Source of the DNA: CAZBQG01 sp964493945
GTDB lineage: Bacteria > Pseudomonadota > Alphaproteobacteria > Rhodospirillales > UBA2165
DNA length: 14,227 nucleotides
Direction of reading: 5' to 3'
Assembly (NCBI GenBank): GCA_964493945.1
Contig: CAZBQG010000107.1
Span: 1-14,227 of the forward strand
The notes beneath the pieces were generated by a model, which did no database searches, was not told where the DNA came from, and worked only from the letters and a program-made list of their open reading frames with translations. Position numbers and translations under genes: made by a program. Below, one piece after another: positions 1 to 7,413 of this stretch. Position 1 is the first letter of the stretch; every line of letters starts with the position of its first letter.

Positions 1-396
1 ACACCGATGATGCTGCGCCCGGCATTTGTATCGGCGGTATCGAGCACCGCCGGCACCGCCAATGTAAACGTGATGTTCAAAAGGCGGCCGGGTGCGGCTG
101 ACCTCCCTGTATCCCTTTTGGTTGCGCTCGGCGGCAGCGATGCGGTCGCGGTAGTCCAGCGTATAAAGTCCGTCGGGCACATCATATCTATAGGTCCTGT
201 CCCCGGCCCTGGCCGGATCGAAGAGCTGGGCCTTTTTGCATTGGGCCACCTGATTTCGGATATTTTCATCCTTCTCAGTGGCATCCATATTGGGATAAAG
301 GACCTCCGCCGCAGTCAGTTTAGCGCCGGGGCGGGCCGCAAGGGGAGTCGGTGATTTCTCCCAGCCAGAGAGTCCTTCGTCTCTCCAAGAGCGGGG
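1..396 (-). pseudogene. Broken or partial gene of unknown function
   Basis: On the minus strand a frame is open from 396 (just after a TGA at 397-399) to the window edge. Its composition looks protein-like: charged, with GC-rich third positions. It includes stretches such as LYPNMDATEKDENI and DVPDGLYTLDYRDRIAAAE. The first ATG in frame is at 286-288 and has no well-spaced ribosome site; a GGAGG lies about 14 nt upstream. Around 75-95 the better coding frame appears to switch: below that point another minus-strand frame reads ITFTLAVPAVLDTADTNAG with far more natural composition. I infer a frameshift, either real decay or a sequencing indel, in a gene whose C-terminus lies outside the window. 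I do not recognise the family. The plus-strand frame over the same bases (7-354) is hydrophobic and looks like an antisense shadow. Confidence 0.4.
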
Positions 397-435
397 TCAC
401 AAGATCGGGGTCAGGTCTTGCGTTTTGCGCTCCCC

Positions 436-1119
436 CTACCAGGGAATATCCTCCCCATCCCGGGAAATGTAACGCCCATTATCGGCGAAACTGAGCCCGG
501 CGATGACGCCCCGCACCCGGGTGACGCTGTCTTCGGCGGTGTAGCGGGCCTCCGGGCCACCCATATCGGTGACGGTGTGGCCGGGGCCGATGGAAACCAC
601 CGTGATTTCCTTAGGCGCCAGTTCGACGGAGAGGATTTTCATCACCGCGTTGAGCCCCGCCTTGGAGGAACGGTAGGCATAATCATCGCCCACCTTGGTC
701 CGGGACGTGCTGCCCGCGCCCGACGATATGGCGACGATCTGCTTCAATTGGGAGCCCGCAACATGGGGTGTGAAGGCGGCCGCGAGTTTGAGTGGCGAGA
801 TGGTATTGACGTCCAGCTCCCGGGCCCAATCACCGTAATCCATATCCGCCATGGCGGCACGCTTTTGCAAATGTATGCCGGCATTGAGCAACAACAGATC
901 GATCCTAACCCCGTCCAGCCGCCCGGCCAATTGGGCAATGGCATCCGTGTCGGTCACATCCAGGGGCGCCAATTCCACATCGCCTTTAAGCCCGGCCAAT
1001 TCGCCGGCGGCCTTCGGATCGCGGCAGGTGGCAATCACCCGCCAGCCATGGGCGGCATATTGGTGGGCGAATTCCAGGCCCAGGCCCCGGTTGGCACCGG
1101 TAATCAGAACTGTCGGCAT
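436..1119 (-). CDS. Short-chain dehydrogenase/reductase (SDR family)
   Basis: A 227-residue NAD(P)-dependent oxidoreductase of the classical SDR fold. The nucleotide-binding glycine motif TGANRGLG is at residues 7-14, the NAG motif (LLLLNAG) at 75-81, and the catalytic triad is Ser132 or Ser133, Tyr149 and Lys153 (YRSSK). This is normal for the family, though slightly short; the C-terminal substrate loop ends in DGEDIPW. It resembles the C-factor-like SDR subgroup, whose substrates are mostly unknown, so no reaction is assigned. The ATG at 1117-1119 follows AGGAGG with a 6-nt gap, which fixes the start. The gene is divergent from the transporter/molybdoenzyme pair across a 97-bp spacer, so shared control is possible but not shown. 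The family call is sure and the substrate is open. Confidence 0.93.
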   Translation of the reverse strand: MPTVLITGANRGLGLEFAHQYAAHGWRVIATCRDPKAAGELAGLKGDVELAPLDVTDTDAIAQLAGRLDGVRIDLLLLNAGIHLQKRAAMADMDYGDWARELDVNTISPLKLAAAFTPHVAGSQLKQIVAISSGAGSTSRTKVGDDYAYRSSKAGLNAVMKILSVELAPKEITVVSIGPGHTVTDMGGPEARYTAEDSVTRVRGVIAGLSFADNGRYISRDGEDIPW

Positions 1120-1216
1120 GATCTTCCTCCTGACAAGATTGGATTAAATCCTTACCCCAGGGCGAAAAGAAAGTACACTCGGCTGGCATTAGCCGCCATC
1201 CACCGGGGACCCCTTC
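1120..1216. promoter_or_regulatory. Divergent intergenic spacer with a small palindrome
   Basis: This 97-bp spacer separates the SDR gene from the DMT transporter and must hold promoters for both. It contains the perfect palindrome GGATT-A-AATCC at 1141-1151, which could be a regulator site. I cannot pick convincing -35/-10 hexamers. It is weak evidence, recorded because the two flanking transcription units start here. Confidence 0.25.
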
Positions 1217-2152
1217 ATGCCTGAGCCATCAGCGGACCGGCCCGCCGCCAGTCCTTCCAATAATTTGCGCGGGATCGCCATGGTCCTGGTGGCGACGGCC
1301 ATGTTTGGCGCCATGTCGGGGGGCGTGCGCCATGTGTCCACCGATATGCATCCGTTTGAGATCGCTTTTTTCCGGAATTTTTTCGGGTTTTTGTCTCTGA
1401 TGCCCTTTTTGATGCGCTATGGGCTGGAACCCCTTAAAACACGCCGCTACGGGTTTTTGGCCTTGCGCGGCATCCTCAACGCCACCTCCATGACGCTCTT
1501 TTTCGTAGCCCTAACCCTGGTGCCCATCGCCAAGGTTTCGGCATTGGCCGCCACCACGCCCTTGTTCGCCACCCTGCTGGCCATTTTGCTGTTGGGCGAG
1601 CGCATGGGGCTCCGGCGCTGGATCGGGCTGTTGGTGGGGTTCGGGGGCGCCATCGTCATTCTCCGCCCGGGCTATGGCGAGATCAATATCGGCATTGTCT
1701 ATTCCCTGGTCTCGGCCACCATCTGGGCCTGCGCCATCATCGTCATCAAATCCCTGGCCAGGACTGAATCCAGCCTGACCATTACCCTTTACGGGGTTCT
1801 GTTTCTCATGCCCTTTACCCTGGTGCCGGCTTTGTTCGTCTGGCAATGGCCCACATGGGTGCAGCTGGGCTGGCTGGCGGCGCTGGGCTCGGTGGGGACC
1901 ATGGGGCATCTGGCCTTCGCCCAGGCCATGCGTTATGCCGATGCCTCCCTGGTGGTGCCCTTCGATTTCACCAAACTTTTATGGGCGGCACTGATCGGCT
2001 TTGTATTCTTTGCCGAAGTGCCCTCCATCTGGACCTGGATCGGGGGTACGGCTATCTTTGCCAGCGCAACTTATATCGCTTACCGTGAACGGCAAGCCGA
2101 TCTGGCAGAAGCCCAAGCGGAAACGCGGGCGGAAACAAAGACGGGAAAATGA
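1217..2152 (+). CDS. EamA/DMT-family membrane transporter
   Basis: A 311-residue integral inner-membrane protein with two tandem EamA repeats (about residues 18-150 and 157-289), giving about ten predicted transmembrane helices. Family hallmarks include EIAFFRNFFG near 48-57, and LLGERMGLRRWIG (125-137) followed by the hydrophobic helix that ends the first repeat. The N-terminus is Pro/Ser-rich and the C-terminus is an Ala/Glu/Lys cytoplasmic tail. EamA proteins carry metabolites such as amino acids, nucleosides, choline or S-adenosylmethionine; the substrate cannot be read from sequence. The ATG at 1217 sits a few bases after a GGGGA element. The stop overlaps the start of the molybdoenzyme gene (ATGA at 2149-2152), which implies translational coupling. 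The transporter may therefore move the enzyme's substrate or product, but that is inference. Confidence 0.92.
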   Translation: MPEPSADRPAASPSNNLRGIAMVLVATAMFGAMSGGVRHVSTDMHPFEIAFFRNFFGFLSLMPFLMRYGLEPLKTRRYGFLALRGILNATSMTLFFVALTLVPIAKVSALAATTPLFATLLAILLLGERMGLRRWIGLLVGFGGAIVILRPGYGEINIGIVYSLVSATIWACAIIVIKSLARTESSLTITLYGVLFLMPFTLVPALFVWQWPTWVQLGWLAALGSVGTMGHLAFAQAMRYADASLVVPFDFTKLLWAALIGFVFFAEVPSIWTWIGGTAIFASATYIAYRERQADLAEAQAETRAETKTGK

Positions 2153-4467
2153 AGCAGGGAAAAAAAACAGTTCTCAACGGATCACACTGGGGCATCTTCC
2201 GCGCCGATGTGGAAGACGGGCGCGTGGTGCGCGTCCACCCTTTTGAAAAGGACCCGGCGCCCACGCCCTTGATCCATACCATTCCTTCCATCACCCATAC
2301 CGAGACCCGTATTTCCCAGCCCATGGTGCGGGCGGGCTATCACGCAAACGGCCCGGATAGCGACCGGACCAAACGGGGCGCCGAGCCCTTCGTCAAGGTG
2401 AGCTGGGATGAGGCCCTGGATCTGGTGGCGGGTGAACTCAGCCGCGTGAAAACCGATCACGGCAATCAGGCCATCTTCGCGGGGTCATATGGCTGGGGTG
2501 GTCCGGGAAAATTCCAACGCGCCAAGAACCATCTGCACCGCATGCTCAATATGTGGGGCGGGTTCACGGGCTCTACCTCATCTTACAGCTTCGCCGCCGG
2601 CATGATCATCGTGCCCCACATTCTGGGCTCGTTGCAGCCCATCTGGGGGCCCCACACATCCTGGGCGAGCCTGGAGCAGGCCTGCGGGCTGCTGGTCAGT
2701 TTCGGGGGCCTGCCCGCCAAAAACATGCAGATCGATCATGGCGGCTCGGTGCATACGGCGGAAGGATGGCTGAAACGGATCAAGGAAAGCGGTACGGAGT
2801 TCGTCAATATCGGGCCCAACCGGGGGGACATGGCCAATTTTCTGGACGCCCTTTGGCTTCCCGCGCGCCCCGGATCGGACACCGCCATAATGCTGGCACT
2901 GGCGCACACGCTTTATGCCGAAGGGCTCCATGATCAGGGTTTCCTGGCCCGCTATTGCGTAGGGTTCGAGGCATTCTTGCCCTACCTGACCGGCGCCGAT
3001 GACGGCCAGCCCAAGGATGCGGATTGGGCCGCACCCATATGCGAAGTGGATGGCGATACCATCCGCGCCCTGGCAAGGCGCATGGCCGCCACCCGCACGA
3101 TGATCAATATAAGCTGGTCGGTGCAGCGGGCCGACCGGGGCGAGCAGCCCTTCTGGATGGGTGCGGTATTGGCCGCCATGCTGGGCCAGATCGGCCTGCC
3201 CGGCGCCGGTATCTCCTATGGCTATGGGGTGGAGGGGTCCAACGGCAACCCGCACACTCCCCTGCCCGCACCTGGCGTGGCATCCGGCCAGAACCCTTCA
3301 GGCAGCATCATTCCGTGTGCCCGCATCAGTGACATGCTTTTGGAGCCAAGCGGTGAATATGATTTCAACGGCCAGCATCTGACCTATCCGGATGTGCGGC
3401 TGATCTATTGGGTGGGGGGCAACATCTTTCACCATCATCAGGATCTGAACCGGCTTCTGGGGGCCTGGGCCCGGCCCGAAACCATCATCATCCAGGACCC
3501 CTGGTGGACGCCGGCGGCCAAGCGGGCCGACATTGTCCTGCCGGCAGCCACCCAGCTTGAATGCAACGATCTGGGCGGCGCCCGGGCCCAGAACATCCTC
3601 TATGCCATGCAAAAGGCGGTGGAGCCGGTGGGCGATGCCCGCACAGATTACACCATCATTAACGGCTTGGCCGAGCGGCTGGGACTGGGAGAGAAATTCA
3701 ACGAGGGACGCACGGAAAACGAATGGCTGCGGCATGTCTATGATGTGTGGCGCCAGAAAGTGGCCCAGGCAGGGTTCGAAACGCCGAGCTTCGATGCCTT
3801 TTGGGAGGCAGGATATGTGGAATTCCCCGAACCCACCGAGCCTTATGTTTTGTTCGGCGATTTCCGAGCCGACCCCGACGCCAATCCATTAAAGACGCCG
3901 TCGGGAAAGATCGAAATTTATTCGGAAACCATCGGCGGCTTTGAATATGAAAGCTGCGGGCCCCATCCGGTCTGGGTGGCGCCCAAGGAATGGCTGGGCG
4001 CGGCGGCGGCGGAATATCCCTTGCACCTGATTTCCAACCAGCCCCGCTGGCGCCTGCACAGCCAGGCAGACGTGGGTACGGTCAGCCGCGAGCACAAGGT
4101 TCAAGGCCGGGAAGCCATTCAGATTAATCCGGAAGATGCCAAAGCGCGGGGCATTGAAGAGGGCGAGATCGTCCGGGTTCATAATGAGCGCGGCAGTTGC
4201 CTGGCCGGCGCCCATATCAGCGATGCCATCCGCCAAGGCGTGGCCGCCCTGGCCACCGGAGCCTGGTTCGACCCGGCCGATCCCGGCGATATCGGCAGCC
4301 TGGACAAGCACGGCAATCCCAACATGCTGACCCGGGACGAAGGCACTTCTCAATTGGCTCAGGGTCCGGTAGCCCAAAGTACGCTGATGGAAATAGAACG
4401 CCATGACGGGCCAGCCCCCGAAATCACCGCATTCACGCCGCCCGAAACCGTCGAAGCCGCCGAATAG
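2149..4467 (+). CDS. Cytoplasmic molybdopterin oxidoreductase, BisC/DMSO-reductase family
   Basis: A 772-residue protein colinear over its whole length with biotin sulfoxide reductase BisC (about 777 residues) and the DorA/TorA group. These enzymes use a bis-MGD molybdenum cofactor to reduce S-oxides or N-oxides. Tyr114 and Trp116 (AGSYGW) and Ser147 (SSYSFAAG) fall where the family has its active-site Tyr and Trp and the Ser that ligates Mo. Other shared landmarks are FVKVSWDEALDL (81-92), WVGGNIFHHHQDLNRL (near 420-435), KTPSGKIEIYS, and the C-terminal MGD-binding domain from about 622 (HLISNQPRWRLHSQ). There is no twin-arginine signal and no N-terminal cysteine cluster, so I predict a cytoplasmic enzyme without an Fe-S cluster, as for BisC. 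Natural substrates could be biotin sulfoxide, methionine sulfoxide or another oxide. It is coupled to the upstream transporter and ends 3 bp from the convergent aminotransferase gene. I withhold the symbol bisC because the substrate is unproven. Confidence 0.93.
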   Translation: MKQGKKTVLNGSHWGIFRADVEDGRVVRVHPFEKDPAPTPLIHTIPSITHTETRISQPMVRAGYHANGPDSDRTKRGAEPFVKVSWDEALDLVAGELSRVKTDHGNQAIFAGSYGWGGPGKFQRAKNHLHRMLNMWGGFTGSTSSYSFAAGMIIVPHILGSLQPIWGPHTSWASLEQACGLLVSFGGLPAKNMQIDHGGSVHTAEGWLKRIKESGTEFVNIGPNRGDMANFLDALWLPARPGSDTAIMLALAHTLYAEGLHDQGFLARYCVGFEAFLPYLTGADDGQPKDADWAAPICEVDGDTIRALARRMAATRTMINISWSVQRADRGEQPFWMGAVLAAMLGQIGLPGAGISYGYGVEGSNGNPHTPLPAPGVASGQNPSGSIIPCARISDMLLEPSGEYDFNGQHLTYPDVRLIYWVGGNIFHHHQDLNRLLGAWARPETIIIQDPWWTPAAKRADIVLPAATQLECNDLGGARAQNILYAMQKAVEPVGDARTDYTIINGLAERLGLGEKFNEGRTENEWLRHVYDVWRQKVAQAGFETPSFDAFWEAGYVEFPEPTEPYVLFGDFRADPDANPLKTPSGKIEIYSETIGGFEYESCGPHPVWVAPKEWLGAAAAEYPLHLISNQPRWRLHSQADVGTVSREHKVQGREAIQINPEDAKARGIEEGEIVRVHNERGSCLAGAHISDAIRQGVAALATGAWFDPADPGDIGSLDKHGNPNMLTRDEGTSQLAQGPVAQSTLMEIERHDGPAPEITAFTPPETVEAAE

Positions 4468-4470
4468 GGA

Positions 4471-5421
4471 TCAAGCCTCAAGGCGGAGTTTCCATTCGGC
4501 CAGCATATCCGGGCCTTCATTGCCGCCCAGATGGCCCAGCGCCTGGGCCACGAAATCCACACCGGCCAGTTCCGAGAACGCCTTTATCAGGCTCAGCGTC
4601 ACCGGGCCCGGCAGGCCTTCCCCCACAATCTTGCCATTGAAGCTTTTGACCGGCGTGATGGTTGCCGAGGTGCCGCTGGTGAAGGCTTCATCGGCGGTAT
4701 AGACGTCATAGGGCGTGTAATTCCCTTCCGCCACCTCCAGCCCCAGACCGGCAGCCAGTTCCATGACGGTCATGCGGGTGATGCCGCCCAGAACGTTGCG
4801 GGCCATGGGCGTGAATAACTTGCCGCCCGAGATGAAAAAGAAATTGGCCGTGTTGGTCTCCGCCAGATTGCCGTCCAGATCAAGCAACAGGGGGATGGCG
4901 CCGGGGTCTTGTTGCTTGGCTTCCAGGGCGGCCTGCACCTGGTTCATGCGGCTGTTCACCTTGGCCCGGGGATCGACGCTTTGCCCCGATGTACGCCTGA
5001 CGCCGGGGGTGACCAATTTGAGGCCATCCAGATAGCCCCTGGCGATGGCTTTGAAATTCACATCGACGCAATGCATAACCACCGTCGGCGGTGGATCGGT
5101 AACGCCGAATTGCCCGCCCCGGCTGATCACATGCCAAAGGGCATATTCGCATCCCTCACCCAGCAGCGCTTTATTGCGGGTAATAATTTCCTTCGACAGA
5201 TTTTCAAGCTCATCCCGGCTCAATCCGCAATCGAGCCGGATATAGGCCAAGGAGCGTTCCAGCCGGTCCAGATGGGCGTCGAGGCGGAACAGCTTAGCCC
5301 CAAAAGTGCGTGTCACTTCGTAAATGCCGTCCCCACCGTAAAATCCCAAATCCGTGGCCGGTACCTTGGCTTGGCTTTCGGGCAGGAATTCCCCGTTCAG
5401 ATAGACTTGTTTTTCCGCCAT
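4471..5421 (-). CDS. Fold-type IV PLP aminotransferase (D-amino-acid/branched-chain class)
   Basis: A 316-residue class IV aminotransferase. The N-terminal GGDGIYEVTRTF (about 29-40) is more like D-alanine aminotransferase than BCAT. The PLP lysine is Lys154 (RAKVNSRMN), the cofactor-ring acid is Glu188 (LAETNTANFFF), the phosphate loop is GGIT (212-215), and SGTSATITPV (249-258) is the usual C-terminal signature. It should exchange an amino group between an amino acid and a 2-oxoacid in the cytoplasm. D-amino-acid, branched-chain or aromatic specificity cannot be decided, and an aminodeoxychorismate-lyase-like role is less likely. An upstream in-frame TTG at 5430 would add three residues. 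I prefer the ATG at 5419-5421 because AAGGGG lies 9 nt before it. It is the last gene of the MarR-methyltransferase-aminotransferase operon, 14 bp after the methyltransferase, and converges tightly on the molybdoenzyme gene. Confidence 0.9.
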   Translation of the reverse strand: MAEKQVYLNGEFLPESQAKVPATDLGFYGGDGIYEVTRTFGAKLFRLDAHLDRLERSLAYIRLDCGLSRDELENLSKEIITRNKALLGEGCEYALWHVISRGGQFGVTDPPPTVVMHCVDVNFKAIARGYLDGLKLVTPGVRRTSGQSVDPRAKVNSRMNQVQAALEAKQQDPGAIPLLLDLDGNLAETNTANFFFISGGKLFTPMARNVLGGITRMTVMELAAGLGLEVAEGNYTPYDVYTADEAFTSGTSATITPVKSFNGKIVGEGLPGPVTLSLIKAFSELAGVDFVAQALGHLGGNEGPDMLAEWKLRLEA

Positions 5422-5435
5422 TTCTCCCAACCCCT

Positions 5436-6164
5436 TCAGTTTCTGCTGGCCTGGATAGTGACCATGCTCTTATCCGTATTCATCAGATCGACCCCAAACC
5501 CCGCGTCATGAACCAGATCGGCCACCTGCCCACCACTGAGGCGCAGCTTAGCATAGCTGCTTTTCTTGAGGCGCCATTCATAGCCATCCCGGACATGCAC
5601 CAGATCATGAACCAGAACCCGGTCCTCTTCATATTCCAAAAAGCAGGTCATGATCCGCTCCCCATCGCTCCGGAGCGGGATAAAACGTTCGGTGCCGGTC
5701 AATTCATTGCTGAGATCGCGAAAGGTGAGTATGAGCCAGGTTTCCGATTGGAGCCCATGGGCCAGAGTGCCGAAAAGCTCTCTTAATTCACGCAGGTTTT
5801 CAAGATGGGTCAGCGTATCGCCCATGCAGACCACCAAAGCCGCATCCTTAATCAAACCGGGATCAAGGCTGCGCAAATCCATATGGGCGCATTCGATGGG
5901 GGCTTCGCCCGCCCGCCTGGCCAGTTCGGTCAACAGTTTTTCGGAACTGTCCACGGCCAGCACCCGGTAGCCCAGTTCGGCCAGGGCCAGGCTCTGAAAA
6001 CCGGACCCGCATCCCAGATCAATGGCCTTGGCACCATCGCCCGGCCCAATACCCAGGTTTTCCAAAAGCGCCTTTTGCTGAGCGGCCTTGGCATCGAAAT
6101 CGTCGAACATCCAGGAATAGTGATCGGCCAGCAGATTTTCGTAATGTTCCGCCACCTTACTCAT
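5436..6164 (-). CDS. Class I SAM-dependent methyltransferase
   Basis: A 242-residue soluble methyltransferase of the Rossmann-like class I fold. SAM-binding motif I is AIDLGCGSGF (47-56). The motif after strand 2 ends in the acidic VLAVDSS (68-74), with Asp72 expected to contact the ribose. VVCMGDTLTHL (111-121) matches the motif IV region. The C-terminal half (EEDRVLVHDLVHVRDGYEWRLKKSSY) is typical of small-molecule methyltransferases, but the acceptor is unknown. The ATG at 6162-6164 follows GGGGAGG with about 4-5 nt between. The gene overlaps the end of the MarR gene by 8 nt and is followed 14 nt later by the aminotransferase, so the three are very probably one operon. It is not similar in its motifs to the frameshifted methyltransferase at 6791, so the locus has two different methyltransferases. 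Confidence 0.92.
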   Translation of the reverse strand: MSKVAEHYENLLADHYSWMFDDFDAKAAQQKALLENLGIGPGDGAKAIDLGCGSGFQSLALAELGYRVLAVDSSEKLLTELARRAGEAPIECAHMDLRSLDPGLIKDAALVVCMGDTLTHLENLRELRELFGTLAHGLQSETWLILTFRDLSNELTGTERFIPLRSDGERIMTCFLEYEEDRVLVHDLVHVRDGYEWRLKKSSYAKLRLSGGQVADLVHDAGFGVDLMNTDKSMVTIQASRN

Positions 6165-6639
6165 GGGTCCTCCCCTCCGTTGTTGCCGCCCTTTCCCGCA
6201 CCAGTTCCTTTTTGACCAGGCCCAGCAATTGATCCATTGAATTCAGGGCTACCGCCACGCCCTCTTCGCCCATGCCTCCGGAAAGTGACCTGAGAACTGC
6301 TTTCTCCCGGTCCAGTATTGCCTGGAAAGCTTGCTTGCCCGCAAGCGTCAATCCAACGTACTGGGAGCGCCGATGGGCCGGGTTGGGGATGAATTCCACC
6401 AAACCCCGGGCGGCTAACCCGTCCACCAGTTTTTGAATATGCTGACGGCTGACCTCCTTGGCCCGCGCGATGTGGGGAACCGTGTCCGGCTCACCGCCAT
6501 GAAGATACTCCAGGACGGCGCGCATGGATGTGGTGATGCCCGCCTCCCGATGCAGCTCATCGCCGAGGGCTTTGAGATTCTGAAAATTGGCCCGGATGGC
6601 TAGGATCATTTTGTAAAGCTCTATGGTATTGGCACCCAC
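6157..6639 (-). CDS. MarR-family transcriptional regulator
   Basis: A winged helix-turn-helix regulator of 160 residues from the start chosen here. N-terminal helices (LYKMILAIRANFQNLKAL) would form the dimer interface. The core reads GITTSMRAVLEYL, with the recognition helix at about 63-79 (VSRQHIQKLVDGLAARG) and a wing at about 82-98 (NPAHRRSQYVGLTLAG). MarR proteins usually repress their own and neighbouring genes and are released by small phenolic or other ligands. A longer frame begins at a GTG at 6681, but that has no ribosome site and lies inside a palindrome. The GTG at 6637-6639 follows GGAGAAGG at good spacing, so I chose it; an ATG at 6609 is a third option. It is first in the operon with the 6164 methyltransferase (8-nt overlap) and divergent from the 6791 methyltransferase, which makes those genes its likely targets. 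Confidence 0.9.
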   Translation of the reverse strand: MGANTIELYKMILAIRANFQNLKALGDELHREAGITTSMRAVLEYLHGGEPDTVPHIARAKEVSRQHIQKLVDGLAARGLVEFIPNPAHRRSQYVGLTLAGKQAFQAILDREKAVLRSLSGGMGEEGVAVALNSMDQLLGLVKKELVRERAATTEGRTHE

Positions 6640-6672
6640 TACCTTCTCCGCTGGATAAAGGTCAAACCTAAC

Positions 6673-6737
6673 ATATAGCACCTATATTGTCATTTTTTAT
6701 TGACAAGTTTATTGTCATTATGACAGTATGATTGTCG
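6673..6737. promoter_or_regulatory. Probable MarR operator and divergent promoter region
   Basis: The spacer between the MarR gene and the divergent methyltransferase is strikingly AT-rich against its surroundings and dense in symmetry. ATATAG-CAC-CTATAT is a perfect 6-3-6 inverted repeat at 6673-6687. TGTCAT-T-ATGACA is perfect at 6713-6725. TTGTCA (6687-6692) and TTGACAA (6700-6706) form another inverted pair, and a TTGTCG lies at 6732-6737. Five TGTCA/TGACA-type half-sites thus fall within about 50 bp. A perfect TTGACA at 6700-6705 could be a -35 box for the plus-strand gene, but the nearest good -10 (TATGAT, 6727-6732) is 21 bp away, so the promoter is uncertain. The layout is what an autoregulating MarR with a divergent target would have. 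Confidence 0.6.
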
Positions 6738-6790
6738 ACCATATAAAAACCACAGCAAGCCAACCGAAATTAAATCAGGAGAGAAGGAAA

Positions 6791-7409
6791 ATGCCTGCCA
6801 AATCCTACCTCGTAAGCCAGTTTGGACAACCGCGCGGCCTTATCGGGCGGCTGCCGGCTGGATCATGGGCAACCGCCCTTCTAACCGGCTGCGCAATAGC
6901 TGGACCATCGATCTGCTGAGCCTGAACCCTGAGGACAATGTGCTGGAAATCGGCCACGGCCCCGGCATCGGGTTGGAAGGCGTTGTGAAAAAAGTGACCA
7001 AGGGGCGGATCATGGGCCTGGATCATTCCGCCGCCATGGGCCAACAGGCGGCCCGGCGCAACCGGGAGGCCATCGACCAGGGGCACGTGACGCTGGTTCA
7101 GGGATCAATCTCGGATCCCTCACCACCCGCCGGTCTGACCGGACCCTTCGACAAGATATACGGCGTCAATGTGGCCATGTTCTGGGATGATGCGGAAGCA
7201 GTTTCAAAACCCTGCGCGCCCTGCTGGCCGAGGGAGGCGTTCTGGCCATCACCCATCAGCCCAGGCTCGGCAAGAAGACCGATGCGGCATCCATGGCCAT
7301 GGCCGAAAGCATTGAAGCGGCCATGGGCCGGGCCGGGCTCACCCGGGTCCGCACCGAAAAGCTGGACCAGTTCGACCCGGCGGCGGTCTGCGTCATGAGC
7401 TCTGCTTGA
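6791..7409 (+). pseudogene. Class I SAM methyltransferase with two frameshifts
   Basis: The ATG at 6791 follows a GGAGAGAAGG ribosome site and begins MPAKSYLVSQFGQPRGLIGRL. The frame then breaks near 6851-6856, continues as GWIMGNRPSNRLRNSWTIDL with SAM motif VLEIGHGPGIGLEGV, and breaks again near 7201-7204. The third segment reads FKTLRALLAEGGVLAITHQP and runs to a TGA at 7407-7409. Each break is mended by adding one base: a G in the GGCTG/CCGG context, and a T in the run before CAAAA. The mended protein is about 206 residues, collinear with a common family of small methyltransferases (QFGxPxGLLGRLAGxIM at the N-terminus). Two single-base losses with no other decay suggest sequencing error, but a recently dead gene is possible. 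It is divergent from the MarR gene and a likely target. The acceptor substrate is unknown. Confidence 0.85.
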
Positions 7410-7413
7410 ACAT

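Noticed and set aside
7..354. Plus-strand 115-residue frame at the left edge
   Set aside because: Its composition is a hydrophobic antisense shadow of the more protein-like minus-strand frame. It has no ribosome site and no recognisable family.
418..1224. Long plus-strand frame of 268 residues
   Set aside because: It lies antisense to a clear SDR gene with all catalytic motifs and a good ribosome site. High-GC DNA often leaves the opposite frame open.
2578..3255. Minus-strand 225-residue frame inside the molybdoenzyme gene
   Set aside because: It is the antisense of conserved BisC-family sequence including the region around the Mo ligand. No family features of its own.
5422..5430. TTG start that would extend the aminotransferase by three residues
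   Set aside because: The ATG at 5421 has AAGGGG at 9 nt, whereas the TTG has it almost adjacent.
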